Shown here: in pieces, positions 54,032 to 63,343 of the stretch
How positions within the stretch are numbered: the stretch's first letter is position 1
How the letters are laid out: each line of letters opens with the position of its first letter
Source: Blepharisma japonicum
Taxonomy: Eukaryota > Ciliophora > Heterotrichea > Heterotrichida > Blepharismidae
Direction of reading: 5' to 3'
Assembly: GCA_949751835.1 (NCBI GenBank)
Contig: CATKHK010000110.1
Span: forward strand, 1-64,000
DNA length: 64,000 nucleotides
Position numbers and translations under genes: made by a program
The notes under the pieces: model-generated
Seen by the model: only the letters and a program-made list of their open reading frames with translations
What the model was told of the DNA's origin: nothing
Databases searched by the model: none

Positions 54032-55198
54032 ATGTTTGCTAAAAGTAACTGAAAGTGCTTCCAGCTAAAAGACCAAAGCATTTATTATGGAGAAGTTGGC
54101 TATATAAAACCATCAGGAGATATCGCACTCGAAGAAAATTTAACACCTGAGGAGAAAACAACGCTTAGAAAAGTAAGGCATGGCTTTGGGATTCAGCTGT
54201 TCATGACGAATGCTTCAGAAGTTTTATGCAAGTATGAAGGGGAATGGAAAAATGATAAGAGAACTGGCCAAGGACTGTGTATTTTTCCTAATGGAGACTT
54301 ATACCAAGGCAAAATGCACAATGATAAGCGTCACGGACAAGGAACTTATCAATGGAAAGATGGGAGAAAATATGAAGGAGAATGAAAGCAAGACCGCATG
54401 GAAGGAACTGGGAGTTTTTCTCATAGCAATGGATTTAAGCTACAAGGACTTTTTAACGCAAACTATTATCTACACAAAGATCTCGCCGTAAATCCCTTTT
54501 TAGAAGAAGAGCAGCTACAAGAAGAAATCAAGCTTCAAGAATCCCACAAGAAAAAAACCATAAAAAGGCTTGACCTCCAAAAAACTGAAGTCAAGCTTCA
54601 CAGAATCCCTAATTTACAAAAACTCGGCGAGGCTTTAACAAAAGTTGACTCCTCTGGAAGAATTGGGATAATTTTAACGACCCAGCAGTCCTTCCTTAAA
54701 AAAAGCGAAATTTTTGACTCTCTACGAAGGCTCAACAAACAAGTTTTTGAGCTTGATCTCAAAGGATTAGCCCAGATGAAAAAAGAAGAAGGAAAAGAAA
54801 GTGTAAGATCAGCAGTCCGAGGAGTTGTGGCTGACGCATTAACTAGTGGCGGGATTTTACTACTGAATTTAGATGATACTACCTCAAACTACAATGAACT
54901 GTATTATCCTGATATCCAGGAGTTTTATCACAGTACATCTTTTCCCCCTTATTTGTTTAGACCTAATGAGTTTAAAGAAAAAGAAGAAATTTGGAACGCA
55001 TTTTGCGATGGACAAGAAATGACACTTGATAAAAGCTACCAGTTTCTACTATGGAGTAAGGTAAAACTGGAAGACAGCTTGGACGACCAAGATATCCTGG
55101 TTAAGTTTGAGAAAAGGTTTTCCAAGATTTTGCAGCTGGATAGGATTGATTTGATATTAAGTCATAATGATATTGAAGAAGAGGAGCAGGATAGCTAA
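54032..55198 (+). CDS. MORN-repeat protein with an unassigned C-terminal domain
   Basis: 388 residues with two TGA as Trp (codon 7 and in YEGEWKQD). Residues 10-145 hold about five MORN repeats (YEGEWKNDKRTGQGLCIFPNG, cut here to its core; YQGKMHNDKRHGQGTYQWKDG is similar). Residues 150-190 are a charged coil. About 195-360 is a compact alpha/beta-looking region (GRIGIILTT, GGILLLNLDD, YPDIQEFYH) that might be a degenerate P-loop domain, but no Walker motif is evident. MORN proteins are often at membranes or cilia. Start and preceding stop are only 8 bp apart. Confidence 0.8.
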
Positions 55199-55287
55199 TA
55201 TAACGATTTCTATAGTAATTTGAAGCATTAGAAATTAGCAATTAATTAGTGAGCATTATCCATTGCAAGGATTCCTTATAAATAATA

Positions 55288-55746
55288 ATGGCTGCAGAAA
55301 GTTTAGTGGTATCAGCAAGTCATCAATTTGAATCAGCTGTCTTCAATGCTTCAGTTGATAATGTCTGGACTCAAATTCGTAGCTTATCATTCCATACTCT
55401 CTGCCCATCCTGGGTGTCCAACGTATCTTGGCAAGAAGGTGAAGCTGGAAAAGTTGGAGCCACAGTACAAATGACCTATACAGATGGTTCTCATTGGACA
55501 GTCAATATTCTAGAAATCAGCGATATTAAGAGAACAATCGTCTACGAGCTTATCACTGCTGATCCTGCTGCTCACTCCTTCTCTTACGTGAATACAATTC
55601 GCCTTTTCAAAGAAACATTGACTAACAAAACTTTTCTTACCTGGGAAACAGATTTTTCAAACGACGCTACCGCCAACACCATCATGGATTGCAAATATAA
55701 GAAGCTTGAAGCTCTTCATGCTATGGCTACAACTTTAGCTAATTAA
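55288..55746 (+). CDS. SRPBCC (START/Bet v 1-like) ligand-binding protein
   Basis: The product is 152 residues. The pattern is that of the helix-grip fold: an opening strand and FNASVDNVWTQIRSL helix, then strands ending in T-Y-T-D-G-S-H-W-T-V, RTIVYELI, and TFLTWETDFS, closed by a long C-terminal helix (DCKYKKLEALHAMATTL). Such proteins bind hydrophobic ligands in an internal cavity. Ligand unknown, no signal peptide. Its stop is 4 bp from the stop of the convergent bZIP gene. Confidence 0.82.
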   Translation: MAAESLVVSASHQFESAVFNASVDNVWTQIRSLSFHTLCPSWVSNVSWQEGEAGKVGATVQMTYTDGSHWTVNILEISDIKRTIVYELITADPAAHSFSYVNTIRLFKETLTNKTFLTWETDFSNDATANTIMDCKYKKLEALHAMATTLAN

Positions 55747-55750
55747 AAAG

Positions 55751-56578
55751 TTAGTAATTAACACTCTTGTCAAATGGATCTAATAATGCTCCAGAATCAT
55801 TCAGTCTGATAAGGAGAGCAGCTGTTTGTCTTGGAGTCAGCATCGTTGCAATGGTATCAACTATGCTTTGCAAGTGCCCAGTCCTCCTGAGTAAGCATTT
55901 TTGAATTCTTTTTATATTTTTTAAGCAGCTATCGTAAGCTTCTTTTTTCCCTTCAATGGCTTGTAAGTGGGCTTCAGCGTTTTGAAGCTGTTCTGGGGTT
56001 ATAGAAGGGGAAATCATTAAAAAAATGCCTCTATTTGAGACAATGTTGAGCAGGCTTTTTAGCAGTTCTGGTATGAATATGCTGGATATCTGCCGCATAA
56101 CGTATTCTATATACCCTTGACGTTCTACACCACTAACACCCATTTTAATGCGAAGAGCGTCTATGATTTCTTGGATTTGCTCATCATGGCCTCCTGTTTC
56201 TAAAAGCGTTTTTAGCTGGTCAAACCTCATCTGCCTCTCAGATCTTAATTGTTCAGAAACCTCGTCACTTACCTTGTCATCATCACGCACTTCTTGTCTT
56301 AAACTTTCCACCTCTTCAGTCAGGCTTGCAACCCTCGATTCCAAGTACTGTAGATTTTGTTTTTTCCTGTTTCTAGTGTTTTTGGCAGAAATTCTATTTT
56401 TTGCCAGTCTTCTCAGCCGCTTGGTGTCTAGGATTGGTTTGTGAGTTTCTATTTCTTTTTCTTTTTCTTTTGGAGGTGCTCTGTAATTATGGTTTGAATC
56501 AAAGAAAGGTTCTTGCACATTGAGAAACGAAAGAAAAATGTCATCGCCTAAAACATGGGAGTCTAAATTTCACTCCAT
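55751..56578 (-). CDS. bZIP transcription factor
   Basis: 275 residues from ATG 56578; codon 3 is TGA (Met-Glu-Trp). The basic region is at about residues 53-77 (RLAKNRISAKNTRNRKK) and fits the bZIP N-x7-R rule. It is followed by a leucine-zipper-like coil (LQYLESRVASLTEEVESLRQEV). The rest is helical without a named domain and contains a Met/Gln/Thr-rich end (TPRQTAALLIRL). Target genes unknown. An acidic or Ser-rich activation region is not obvious. The first 20 residues are hydrophobic/acidic (DDIFLSFLNV) and might serve for that. Confidence 0.85.
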
Positions 56579-56906
56579 TTACATTTATTCGACATACTTT
56601 ATAGTAAATTAATTCCAGAGTTCTTTAAGATATTTCTTAGAGTATTTACGGAAATAGTTTATTTGAAGTCATTAGTAATTATTAGCAACCTTAAAATCTA
56701 GCTTATTGGATATTAGATTAACCCGCCTTTGCTTTTTTCCAATATTCTTTTTTTTATATTTTTTCTCTAAAACTGCATTATATTTTCTGATATCCAGTTC
56801 AACGATTTTTGCTGTTATTAATGGTTTTTATTTAGTTAACTTTAAATGGTCAATGAGTCTCAAAATGTCCATTTCCTGATTTCAATAATATTTAGCTGTC
56901 TACTAA
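56579..56906. other. Intergenic region between divergent genes
   Basis: About 330 bp, AT-rich, no frame of note; likely holds both promoters. Confidence 0.5.
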
Positions 56907-57800
56907 ATGTCAGACCAGCTTCCCAAGAAACGTAGTAAGCGCGGACGTCCTCCAAAGCTTCCTGAGAAAAAATCAAAACCAGAGTCAGATCCTAGTGAAC
57001 TCTCCAAATCTCAAAATCCTACCATAAAGCAAGAAAAAACCATTGAAAAGCCAAAGCACCAAAGCGATTTGCTAGAAATTTACAATAATTTGCGGTCTTC
57101 CTTCCTGAATACTGGTGTTTCTCAGCAAAGCCAACTTTTAATTCGAAGAATTTCCAGTGATCTGTCATCGTCCGGTGAATTCAGTTCCCAACTTTTATTC
57201 CGAATTTTAAACGAAGTCCTCCAAGAATTGACGCTAAATGAGCTAGAAGTCGTTTCTTGGGCCATTATCCTTGACCGATACAACTGAAAAGAAAATACTA
57301 TCCCGATCCAAAACCTGCTGTTGAATATCGCTTTTGCGGTTAAAAATCAATTAAATGAAGATATTGCGCCTTATAAAGCTTACTTATCTTCAAAGTCAGC
57401 AGATTATATGGATGAGTATAATGCTTGGGCTGAGACAATCAGACCTCTGATGAGCATCAATGCTAAAGATATCAATAATAAGTTTAAAGAGCTTGGAAAG
57501 CTGGTGGGTGTGCCTGGAGATTTAAAAATACAGGACTATAATTATTATGTGGATGAAATTCTACAGATATCGCAGCCTGCAATGCAAGATATAAAGGATG
57601 AAAGTTTATTGAGCGTCAAGAAAAACGAATCTAGCGTGCTGAGGAAGGCTTCTGATTTCGATTTTGAATCAAGCACAAATAACAATCATACAGTTTTACC
57701 CAAAGTGGAAGTAATGCCGACTAATTTTTTTAAGGACTGGGATAAGGCAGATCCAATTCTAATGTATGAGAAAAATAACCAAGACAATAGTAAATCTTAA
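56907..57800 (+). CDS. AT-hook nuclear protein of unknown function
   Basis: 297 residues with one TGA as Trp (DRYNWKEN). Residues 7-22 (KKRSKRGRPPKLPEKK) are an AT-hook core, RGRPP, in a basic stretch that would also serve for nuclear import. The middle (55-200) is helical (SSQLLFRILNEVLQELTLNELEV), and the tail is acidic and Ser/Asn-rich. Binding to the minor groove of AT-rich DNA is expected. The partner domain is not recognised. Confidence 0.75.
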
Positions 57801-57862
57801 TATCAATTAAATTATTTGATAAAATACTGTATTTATTGAGGAAAAATTTTGAAGCTATAGGC

Positions 57863-57935
57863 GCAAGTGTAGTGTAGTGGTTATCACATCTGCCTCACAC
57901 GCAGAAGGTCGTGGGTTCAATCCCCACCACTTGTA
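57863..57935 (+). tRNA. tRNA-Val, anticodon CAC
   Basis: A full cloverleaf can be drawn. The acceptor GCAAGTG pairs with CACTTGT (first pair G-U). The D arm is GTG/CAC. The anticodon stem TCTGC/GCAGA has loop CTCACAC, anticodon CAC at 57896-57898. The T stem GTGGG/CCCAC has loop TTCAATC, and the discriminator is A. The B box is canonical (GGGTTCAATCC), and there is no intron. Reads GUG valine codons. It lies between the AT-hook and actin genes. Confidence 0.95.
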
Positions 57936-57936
57936 C

Positions 57937-57941
57937 TTTTT
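57937..57941 (+). terminator. RNA polymerase III terminator
   Basis: Run of five T directly behind the tRNA gene, as expected for Pol III termination. Confidence 0.75.
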
Positions 57942-57991
57942 AATAATATTTTCTTTTTATAAATTTATTTTAAGTCTTATTTATTTTTATA

Positions 57992-59125
57992 TTAAAAGCA
58001 TTTTCTATAAACTACCAGCGCACCTTGATCTAAATACTCTGCTTTTGTAATGAACATCGGCTTAAACGATGGTAAATGTGATAAAATAGACCCGCCAAGC
58101 CAAGCTGAATATCCTCTCTCAGGTGGCGCAGCCACCTCAATGTTAATTGTGCTTGGTGCAAGCGCTTTTACGTCCTTCTGCAGCCTCTCCTTAAGCCTTT
58201 TCAGCATGCAATTTCCCCCTGCTAATAAAATATTTTCATATAACTCTTTCCTAATATTCGCATCACAATTAGAAACTGCCTTAAAAACAGTATCTGCAAT
58301 TCCTGCTGAGTCTTTTCCTATCATTCCAGGCTGGAACATAGCTTCTGGTATAATGAACTTTTCCCTCCCAATAACCATCACTGAGTTATCAGGCAAATGG
58401 TATTCTTCCCTTTCCCCTCCATTTTCAGCTGCATTTTTCAAAAGAGTGTCAAAATCATATGCGACCATACAATGCTTTTCTTTTATATCTACTACAAGTT
58501 TTTGATATGTCAAAGATGTAAAATCGTGGGTTTGGTTATACTCAATATAATGCTTAAGTAAATAATCTGTAAGATCTCTCCCTGCAACGTTAAGCCTCAA
58601 AATGCCATGAGGCAAAGCGAAACCTTCGTAGACAGGGACCGCATGAGTTCTCCCTTCTCCTGAGTCTACAACTAGTCCTGTAGTGCGGCCTGAGGCAAAT
58701 AAAGAGAGTACAGATGTCGTGTACATATAAAGAGATGGGCATTCAAAGGTCTCGAACATAACTTCAGCCATTTTTTCACGTGAAGAGCGCGGTGTTAGAG
58801 GAGTGTCTGCGAAAAATAAGGGATTTTCTTTTGAGGATACATTAAGTTCTTGGAAGATATGACTCCAGATTTTGGCCATATCCTCCCAGTTCTCTATGTA
58901 GCCGTTTTTGATAGGATCTGACATATTAAGGAACTCGACTTTTTCGACTGCTTCAGTTCCTATGTAATGGTCTTTTTGGTCCATTCCGACCATAATTCCT
59001 GGATATTTGGGAACACCGATTAGAGTGGGCTGAATAACACGAGGGCAGTCTTCATCTGCAAGGCCTGCTTTGATAAAGCCAGTCCCGTTGTCAATAACTA
59101 CTGGCTTTGGAGAGTTGCTGTCCAT
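57992..59125 (-). CDS. Divergent actin
   Basis: 377 residues from the Met at 59125; an in-frame ATG at 59188 would add 21 residues not found in actins. Length and the ending VVYRKCF are those of conventional actin. Phosphate loops VIDNGTGFIKAG and VVDSGEGRTHAVP and the adenosine site LLAGGNCML are recognisable. Many otherwise invariant positions differ (PTLIG, ADTPLTPRSS, SGEG for SGDG), and the DNase-loop and hydrophobic plug are changed. It could be a fast-evolving ciliate actin or an actin-related protein; the length and C-terminus favour actin. Confidence 0.85.
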   Translation of the reverse strand: MDSNSPKPVVIDNGTGFIKAGLADEDCPRVIQPTLIGVPKYPGIMVGMDQKDHYIGTEAVEKVEFLNMSDPIKNGYIENWEDMAKIWSHIFQELNVSSKENPLFFADTPLTPRSSREKMAEVMFETFECPSLYMYTTSVLSLFASGRTTGLVVDSGEGRTHAVPVYEGFALPHGILRLNVAGRDLTDYLLKHYIEYNQTHDFTSLTYQKLVVDIKEKHCMVAYDFDTLLKNAAENGGEREEYHLPDNSVMVIGREKFIIPEAMFQPGMIGKDSAGIADTVFKAVSNCDANIRKELYENILLAGGNCMLKRLKERLQKDVKALAPSTINIEVAAPPERGYSAWLGGSILSHLPSFKPMFITKAEYLDQGALVVYRKCF

Positions 59126-59429
59126 GGTAAAATTATAACTGAATGATAAATTGGAAAATGGAAAGGATTTATTTAGGACAATTTTCATGCAAAGCTGTCA
59201 TAATCAGAATCCTGCAAGATTAATTGAGCTCGAGGAATAGGTGTCTGGTTGGAAAATTTGGATTAGTATCTATGTGGCAGTAGTGATGCGTAATAAACCA
59301 TATGAAAGTTAAGTTAAGTCATAATCAAAGATAGCTAATTAGTTCTCTACTTATTTATAATACATAAGAATGAATTTTAGTTTTATTTTCTTATATTTTT
59401 AACAAAATTAAATAAATTGCTCTGTCTTC
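59126..59429. other. Intergenic region between divergent genes
   Basis: About 300 bp with nothing recognised except the upstream in-frame extension of the actin gene to 59188. Presumed promoters. Confidence 0.5.
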
Positions 59430-60392
59430 ATGTTTGGACCATCTCCATTAGCAGACTTCAGTCCTCTTGACTATAAAAAGCAGCAAGCCAGTTTAATCCG
59501 TGAAACAAAGCTCCGGCTACAAAGCGAAAGGAAACTTAGAGAAAAATCTGACAGAGAAGAAGAAATCAAAGGGCTGCTCCGTTACCAAAATGCCGAAATC
59601 GAATACCTTAAAGAGCTAGCTAAACGAAAGCAAAAATATAAGAAATCACTAACCCCTGACCCTACAAATTCTAAGCCAAAAATGAGAGAAATTGAGTACA
59701 GAGATATTGGAATCCAGAATGGGAATGAAAATGCAATTGACGTTGACTTGACGAATGTTCATAAACTATTTGGAAAATCAAACATTGAAACAAGAGATGG
59801 GGAAGCACAAGTAGGGAGCGGAGAGCATTACAAAAAAGGCTCAAGATCTTCGTATTTTTCACATGACTGAAGAAAAAAGAGAAAATTGTCACCGCCTATG
59901 CTACTTAAAGAGGGAGGAATTGTAGTGCATTTAGTAGGAGAGCCTCCACCTATACAGAATCCGGTTATAACTATAAAACATATTAAAAAAAGATCAACTA
60001 CAAGTCCGATCCGATCGATCTCTCCATTAATGGACCCAAAATCTAGTTTTGAAGCTAAATCTTACTCGATTAGGCATGAAAACTCTTGGCACGAAACTTG
60101 CGACTCTACACATATAAGTAAGCGAAGTTCTATAGGGTATCAAGGACTAACCCCTAAATTAACCCCAAACCAGTTTTTATTCAGGGACATGACGCCTAAC
60201 AGAAGGAAACATAAACGAGAATATGCTAAAATTGATAAGATGAAAGATTATCACGAAGGCGTTGTAAAACCTAGCCACAAACCAAAAATAGATATGAAAA
60301 AATTTATAGAGGTTGAAGCGAAAAAGCAAATAGGAACTTTGTCTATGCAGCTGAATAAATTTAGAAGAATTAAACTGTCAGATTTAATGTAA
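59430..60392 (+). CDS. Coiled-coil, Lys/Ser-rich protein of unknown function
   Basis: 320 residues with one TGA as Trp (SHDWRKKRK). Residues 15-75 form a charged coil (LQSERKLREKSDREEEIKGL). The rest is disordered, with S/T-P sites (LTPDPT, TSPIRSISPLMDP, LTPKLTPNQF) that could be phosphorylated by proline-directed kinases, and a basic C-terminal helix. No domain recognised. The pattern suits a cytoskeletal linker, but this is a guess. Confidence 0.68.
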
Positions 60393-60415
60393 ATAAAAGA
60401 ATTTTGCTAGCACAA

Positions 60416-61357
60416 TTAAATCTTTATCATAATAATAGTAAATAAAAATAAAAATATTGCTGCAACTAAAGCACGAATAAATCCATTTTTTGCAAGCCTT
60501 TCTAAAACTATTAATTTGTGCGTTTTTCCAAAACTACTATTAATTTCTTGATATTTTTTTATTAGATCCATTCTTTCCTTATGTCTTTGATATTTCAATG
60601 TTTTCATTTCAGTTTTTTCTATTAAATCTATATTATTCATAGCATCTTTATGCTTGGCTTTCATCTTATCTAATTCAATTTTAATTAATTTTTCCTGAGA
60701 TATTTTTCAATTATTTTTCTCTTCATTTTCGAATTCAATTAAATGCAATTTTATTATATCTGCCATTTCATATTCTTTATCTCTGGCCATTTTATTTTGA
60801 GTATTTTTTAAAGTTGCTAATTCCCCAGAAAAAATGGGAATATTTTGTCTAGCCTGTTTTAATTGTTCTTTGGCATACCTGAACTGATTTTTGAATTCTG
60901 ATTCGGCTTTATCTCTCTCTTTTTTGAATTTTTTATCATTATTTGAGATTAATTCTTTTCAACGGTCCTCAAATAAATTACATTCTGAGTTAAAATCCTG
61001 TATCATTGCATAATGTATTTCATCTTGCTCCGCTATTTTCTGATCCTCACGTTTTCTAGTTTCTTCTTTTATTTTTTTTAATATAGCTTTATGTATGTCA
61101 AAAGCTTCTTTATATTTTTGGTCTATTTCATATGCATTTCTTATTGATTCAAGCTCTTTTATGCTCTTTTCTGGAAATTCTGGTGAGGATATATTATTCA
61201 GCATCTCTCGCTTATCCATATCCATTAAATTGTATATTATTTTTCTTATAAAAAATAAGGCTTTTTGAGATTGTTGAATTGATAATTTAAGCTTAGATAA
61301 AGAAAAATTATTATAGAAAGATTGTACAACTCGGAAAGTACTATAAGATATTGGCAT
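60416..61357 (-). CDS. Coiled-coil protein with C-terminal membrane anchor
   Basis: 313 residues with two TGA as Trp (EDRWKEL, NNWKISQ). Residues 60-280 are almost continuous charged helix. The last 22 residues (IRALVAAIFLFLFTIIMIKI) form one membrane segment with a two-residue tail, the layout of a tail-anchored protein. There is a hydrophobic-basic patch in the first 45 residues. The WKELISNNDKKFKKERDKAE pattern occurs in many ciliate coiled-coil proteins. Membrane tethering in cytosolic orientation is inferred. Confidence 0.7.
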
Positions 61358-61594
61358 TTATCATAGGATTTAACGAATTTTAATTTTTTTTCAGTATCAG
61401 CATCAGTATATCTCAGCCAAATAATTTAAAGCGTCACCTATAGAAGAGCACTGCATATATAATTTAGAGCGGAGGAGACATATAAACTTTCTGTAATTAA
61501 AATATTTGCAAAGGCTAATTAATAAATATCTTTATCAGATAATTATATCAGTATAATAAAAACTCAATTTAAAAGAATTTAATTTATATTTTAT

Positions 61595-62257
61595 TTAATA
61601 AGCAACTTCATTCCAAGGCTTAGTTGTAATTTTATCTTCCCTATAAGGTAGAGCGTAATCATAAGCTAAAACCTTTTTTAATGACTCTCTTGGCTTAGGA
61701 TTATGCTTTTTGTGGCTTCCAAATGGGTCATATTTATTATTTTGTTCAAAAACACTACTTGAATTTCGTCGATCACTAAATATTTTTTACTAGCTCGTCC
61801 TGCGAGTTCTTTGGCTATTTTCTGAATTATTTGCAGCATCATCATATGCAGAAAGAGGCTCAGGGTTTATCAGTTTTTTTCTTGAGCTCTGTGGAGGCGC
61901 TTCTTCATCACCCAAAAATAAAGGATTTCTAGATGGAGTTTGAGGCCGCGCTTTTATTGCGACTGGGACATCTGGCCTGCTAAGTGCATTTCTGCAGGAA
62001 AATACCTTTTTAGTAGGTTTAAATGGCAAACTGTTATCAGTACCAATTTTAAATGATCCTTGTGACTGATAGGAATAGGCTCCTTTGGCAATTCCTTTTG
62101 GCCTTTCTTCGAGTCATCTTGCTTCCGCTAAATATGAAGGAACTTGTGCTTTGGATAGCCGTGATTTGGTTTCATAAGATTCATCTTGGAGAAGAGGATT
62201 CCGATTAGGAGTTGAGCACCTAACTTGGTTTACTGCTGCATAATAGGATTGTTTCAT
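61595..62257 (-). CDS. Protein of unknown function with repeated S/T-P-x-R-NPL motif
   Basis: Two exons with one 15-nt intron give 215 residues; one TGA is Trp (EARWLEE). Disordered and basic. TPNRNPLLQDE (near residue 17) and TPSRNPLFLGDE (near 110) are two copies of one short motif. The C-terminal exon ends KPWNEVAY. No domain recognised; possibly microtubule-associated by composition. Confidence 0.68.
61776..61790 (-). other. 15-nt intron in the NPL-motif gene
   Basis: On the minus strand GTAAAAAATATTTAG. Unspliced, the frame meets TAG then TAA; splicing joins RTS to YDRRNSSS and opens 63 more codons. Adenine at position 10. Confidence 0.85.
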
Positions 62258-62460
62258 CTTAATATTTAACGATTTGAATTTATTATAGATAATGATTTAT
62301 CGAATTTTTATTGATTAAAAAAGTTAGAAACTGCTTAAGATTTAACTGATTATTGAAAATAATGGTATTAATTGGTAAGATGTACTGAGAAATAGGTATT
62401 AACACTTATAAGAGAAAATTTCCAAAATCATGGGTTTTTTGTTATGTTTAGGATAATTAT

Positions 62461-63011
62461 TTAGCCTTCAGAAGATTCTGCGCTTAGTGCATCAGAGCCA
62501 GCTGTTTTTCCAAAAATATTAAAATTTTGACTGTTTTGGAGATGCCACTTTAAAATAAAAATTTCTTCTTTGTATCTTTCTAACTCTTCAGTATATTTTC
62601 TTTCCAAGTCTTCTTTTTGCATTAATATTTCATCGATATTTAATTCAGTGTTTGTTTCTTGATTTTTACACAATTTTTTGCTTTCTTCTTCAAATAGTTG
62701 GATTTTATTAATTTTTTCATCCAATTTTTCAAGCTCTTCAGCTGACTCTTCATTTTTTATGTGATTGCTTTCTAGCTCTTACTATTGTGACTATTCAAGG
62801 CTAAAGAATTCTATTTTAATTCTACCTGATGCTGATTAGCAAGATTTTTTAAAAAATTGTTTTCTTCTTTTAGCTGGAGATTTTCTCTTTCCAGATTTTC
62901 AATAATCTCTTTATAGTTGGTCAAATCATTATTAAGGCTAATTTCTTGACAATCCACCACTTTTTGATTCAGTGAAAATGGGAGCTTGCCGGAATTAAGT
63001 TGGCTTTCCAT
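62461..63011 (-). CDS. Coiled-coil protein with an unresolved junction
   Basis: Two coding blocks are clear on the minus strand. 63011-62826 has a coil ENLERENLQLKEENNFL; from about 62775 down to the TAA at 62461 is an acidic coil (EELEKLDEKINKI, EDLERKYTEELERYKEE). A standard 15-nt intron (62811-62825) explains the first stop. The second junction is not explained by a standard intron: the well-formed candidate at 62767-62781 gives the wrong frame. A 14-nt intron (62778-62791) or a 20-nt one (62772-62791), both starting GTCA, would join the blocks in frame. Otherwise the gene has an indel or is two genes. About 170 residues if joined. Confidence 0.6.
62811..62825 (-). other. 15-nt intron in the last coiled-coil gene
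   Basis: On the minus strand GTAGAATTAAAATAG. The unspliced frame stops at its TAG. Adenine at position 10. Confidence 0.7.
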
Positions 63012-63343
63012 AGTAATAAAACTTATTCAGGTAATAAAAATAAATTAAAGTGTTTGGTCTAAAATAGTTTTCAAGGCTCAAAACTAAACAAATGAAGTAA
63101 AAACTGAAGGCTCAAGGAGGAAAATCACAGAATTTTTTTAAGAATTAAATGAGCATACTATCCACAAAATTCAAAATCAAGCCAAAATAGCTCATACCTC
63201 ATCAATTTAGTCATAAAAATCTACGAAAATTCTAAAAACTTTCAAGCAAACCATATCTCTCAAAATATGGCTAAGCAAATATCCAGCCATAAGACTTTTA
63301 ATAAAAATTCCTAAAATTAGCATTAAAATTATTAATAAAATTA
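63012..63343. other. Intergenic region between divergent genes
   Basis: About 330 bp, AT-rich, no frame of note; likely both promoters. Confidence 0.5.

Noticed and set aside
59126-59188. Upstream ATG adding 21 residues to actin
   Set aside because: Actins do not carry such an extension; the Met at 59125 gives the usual length of 377.
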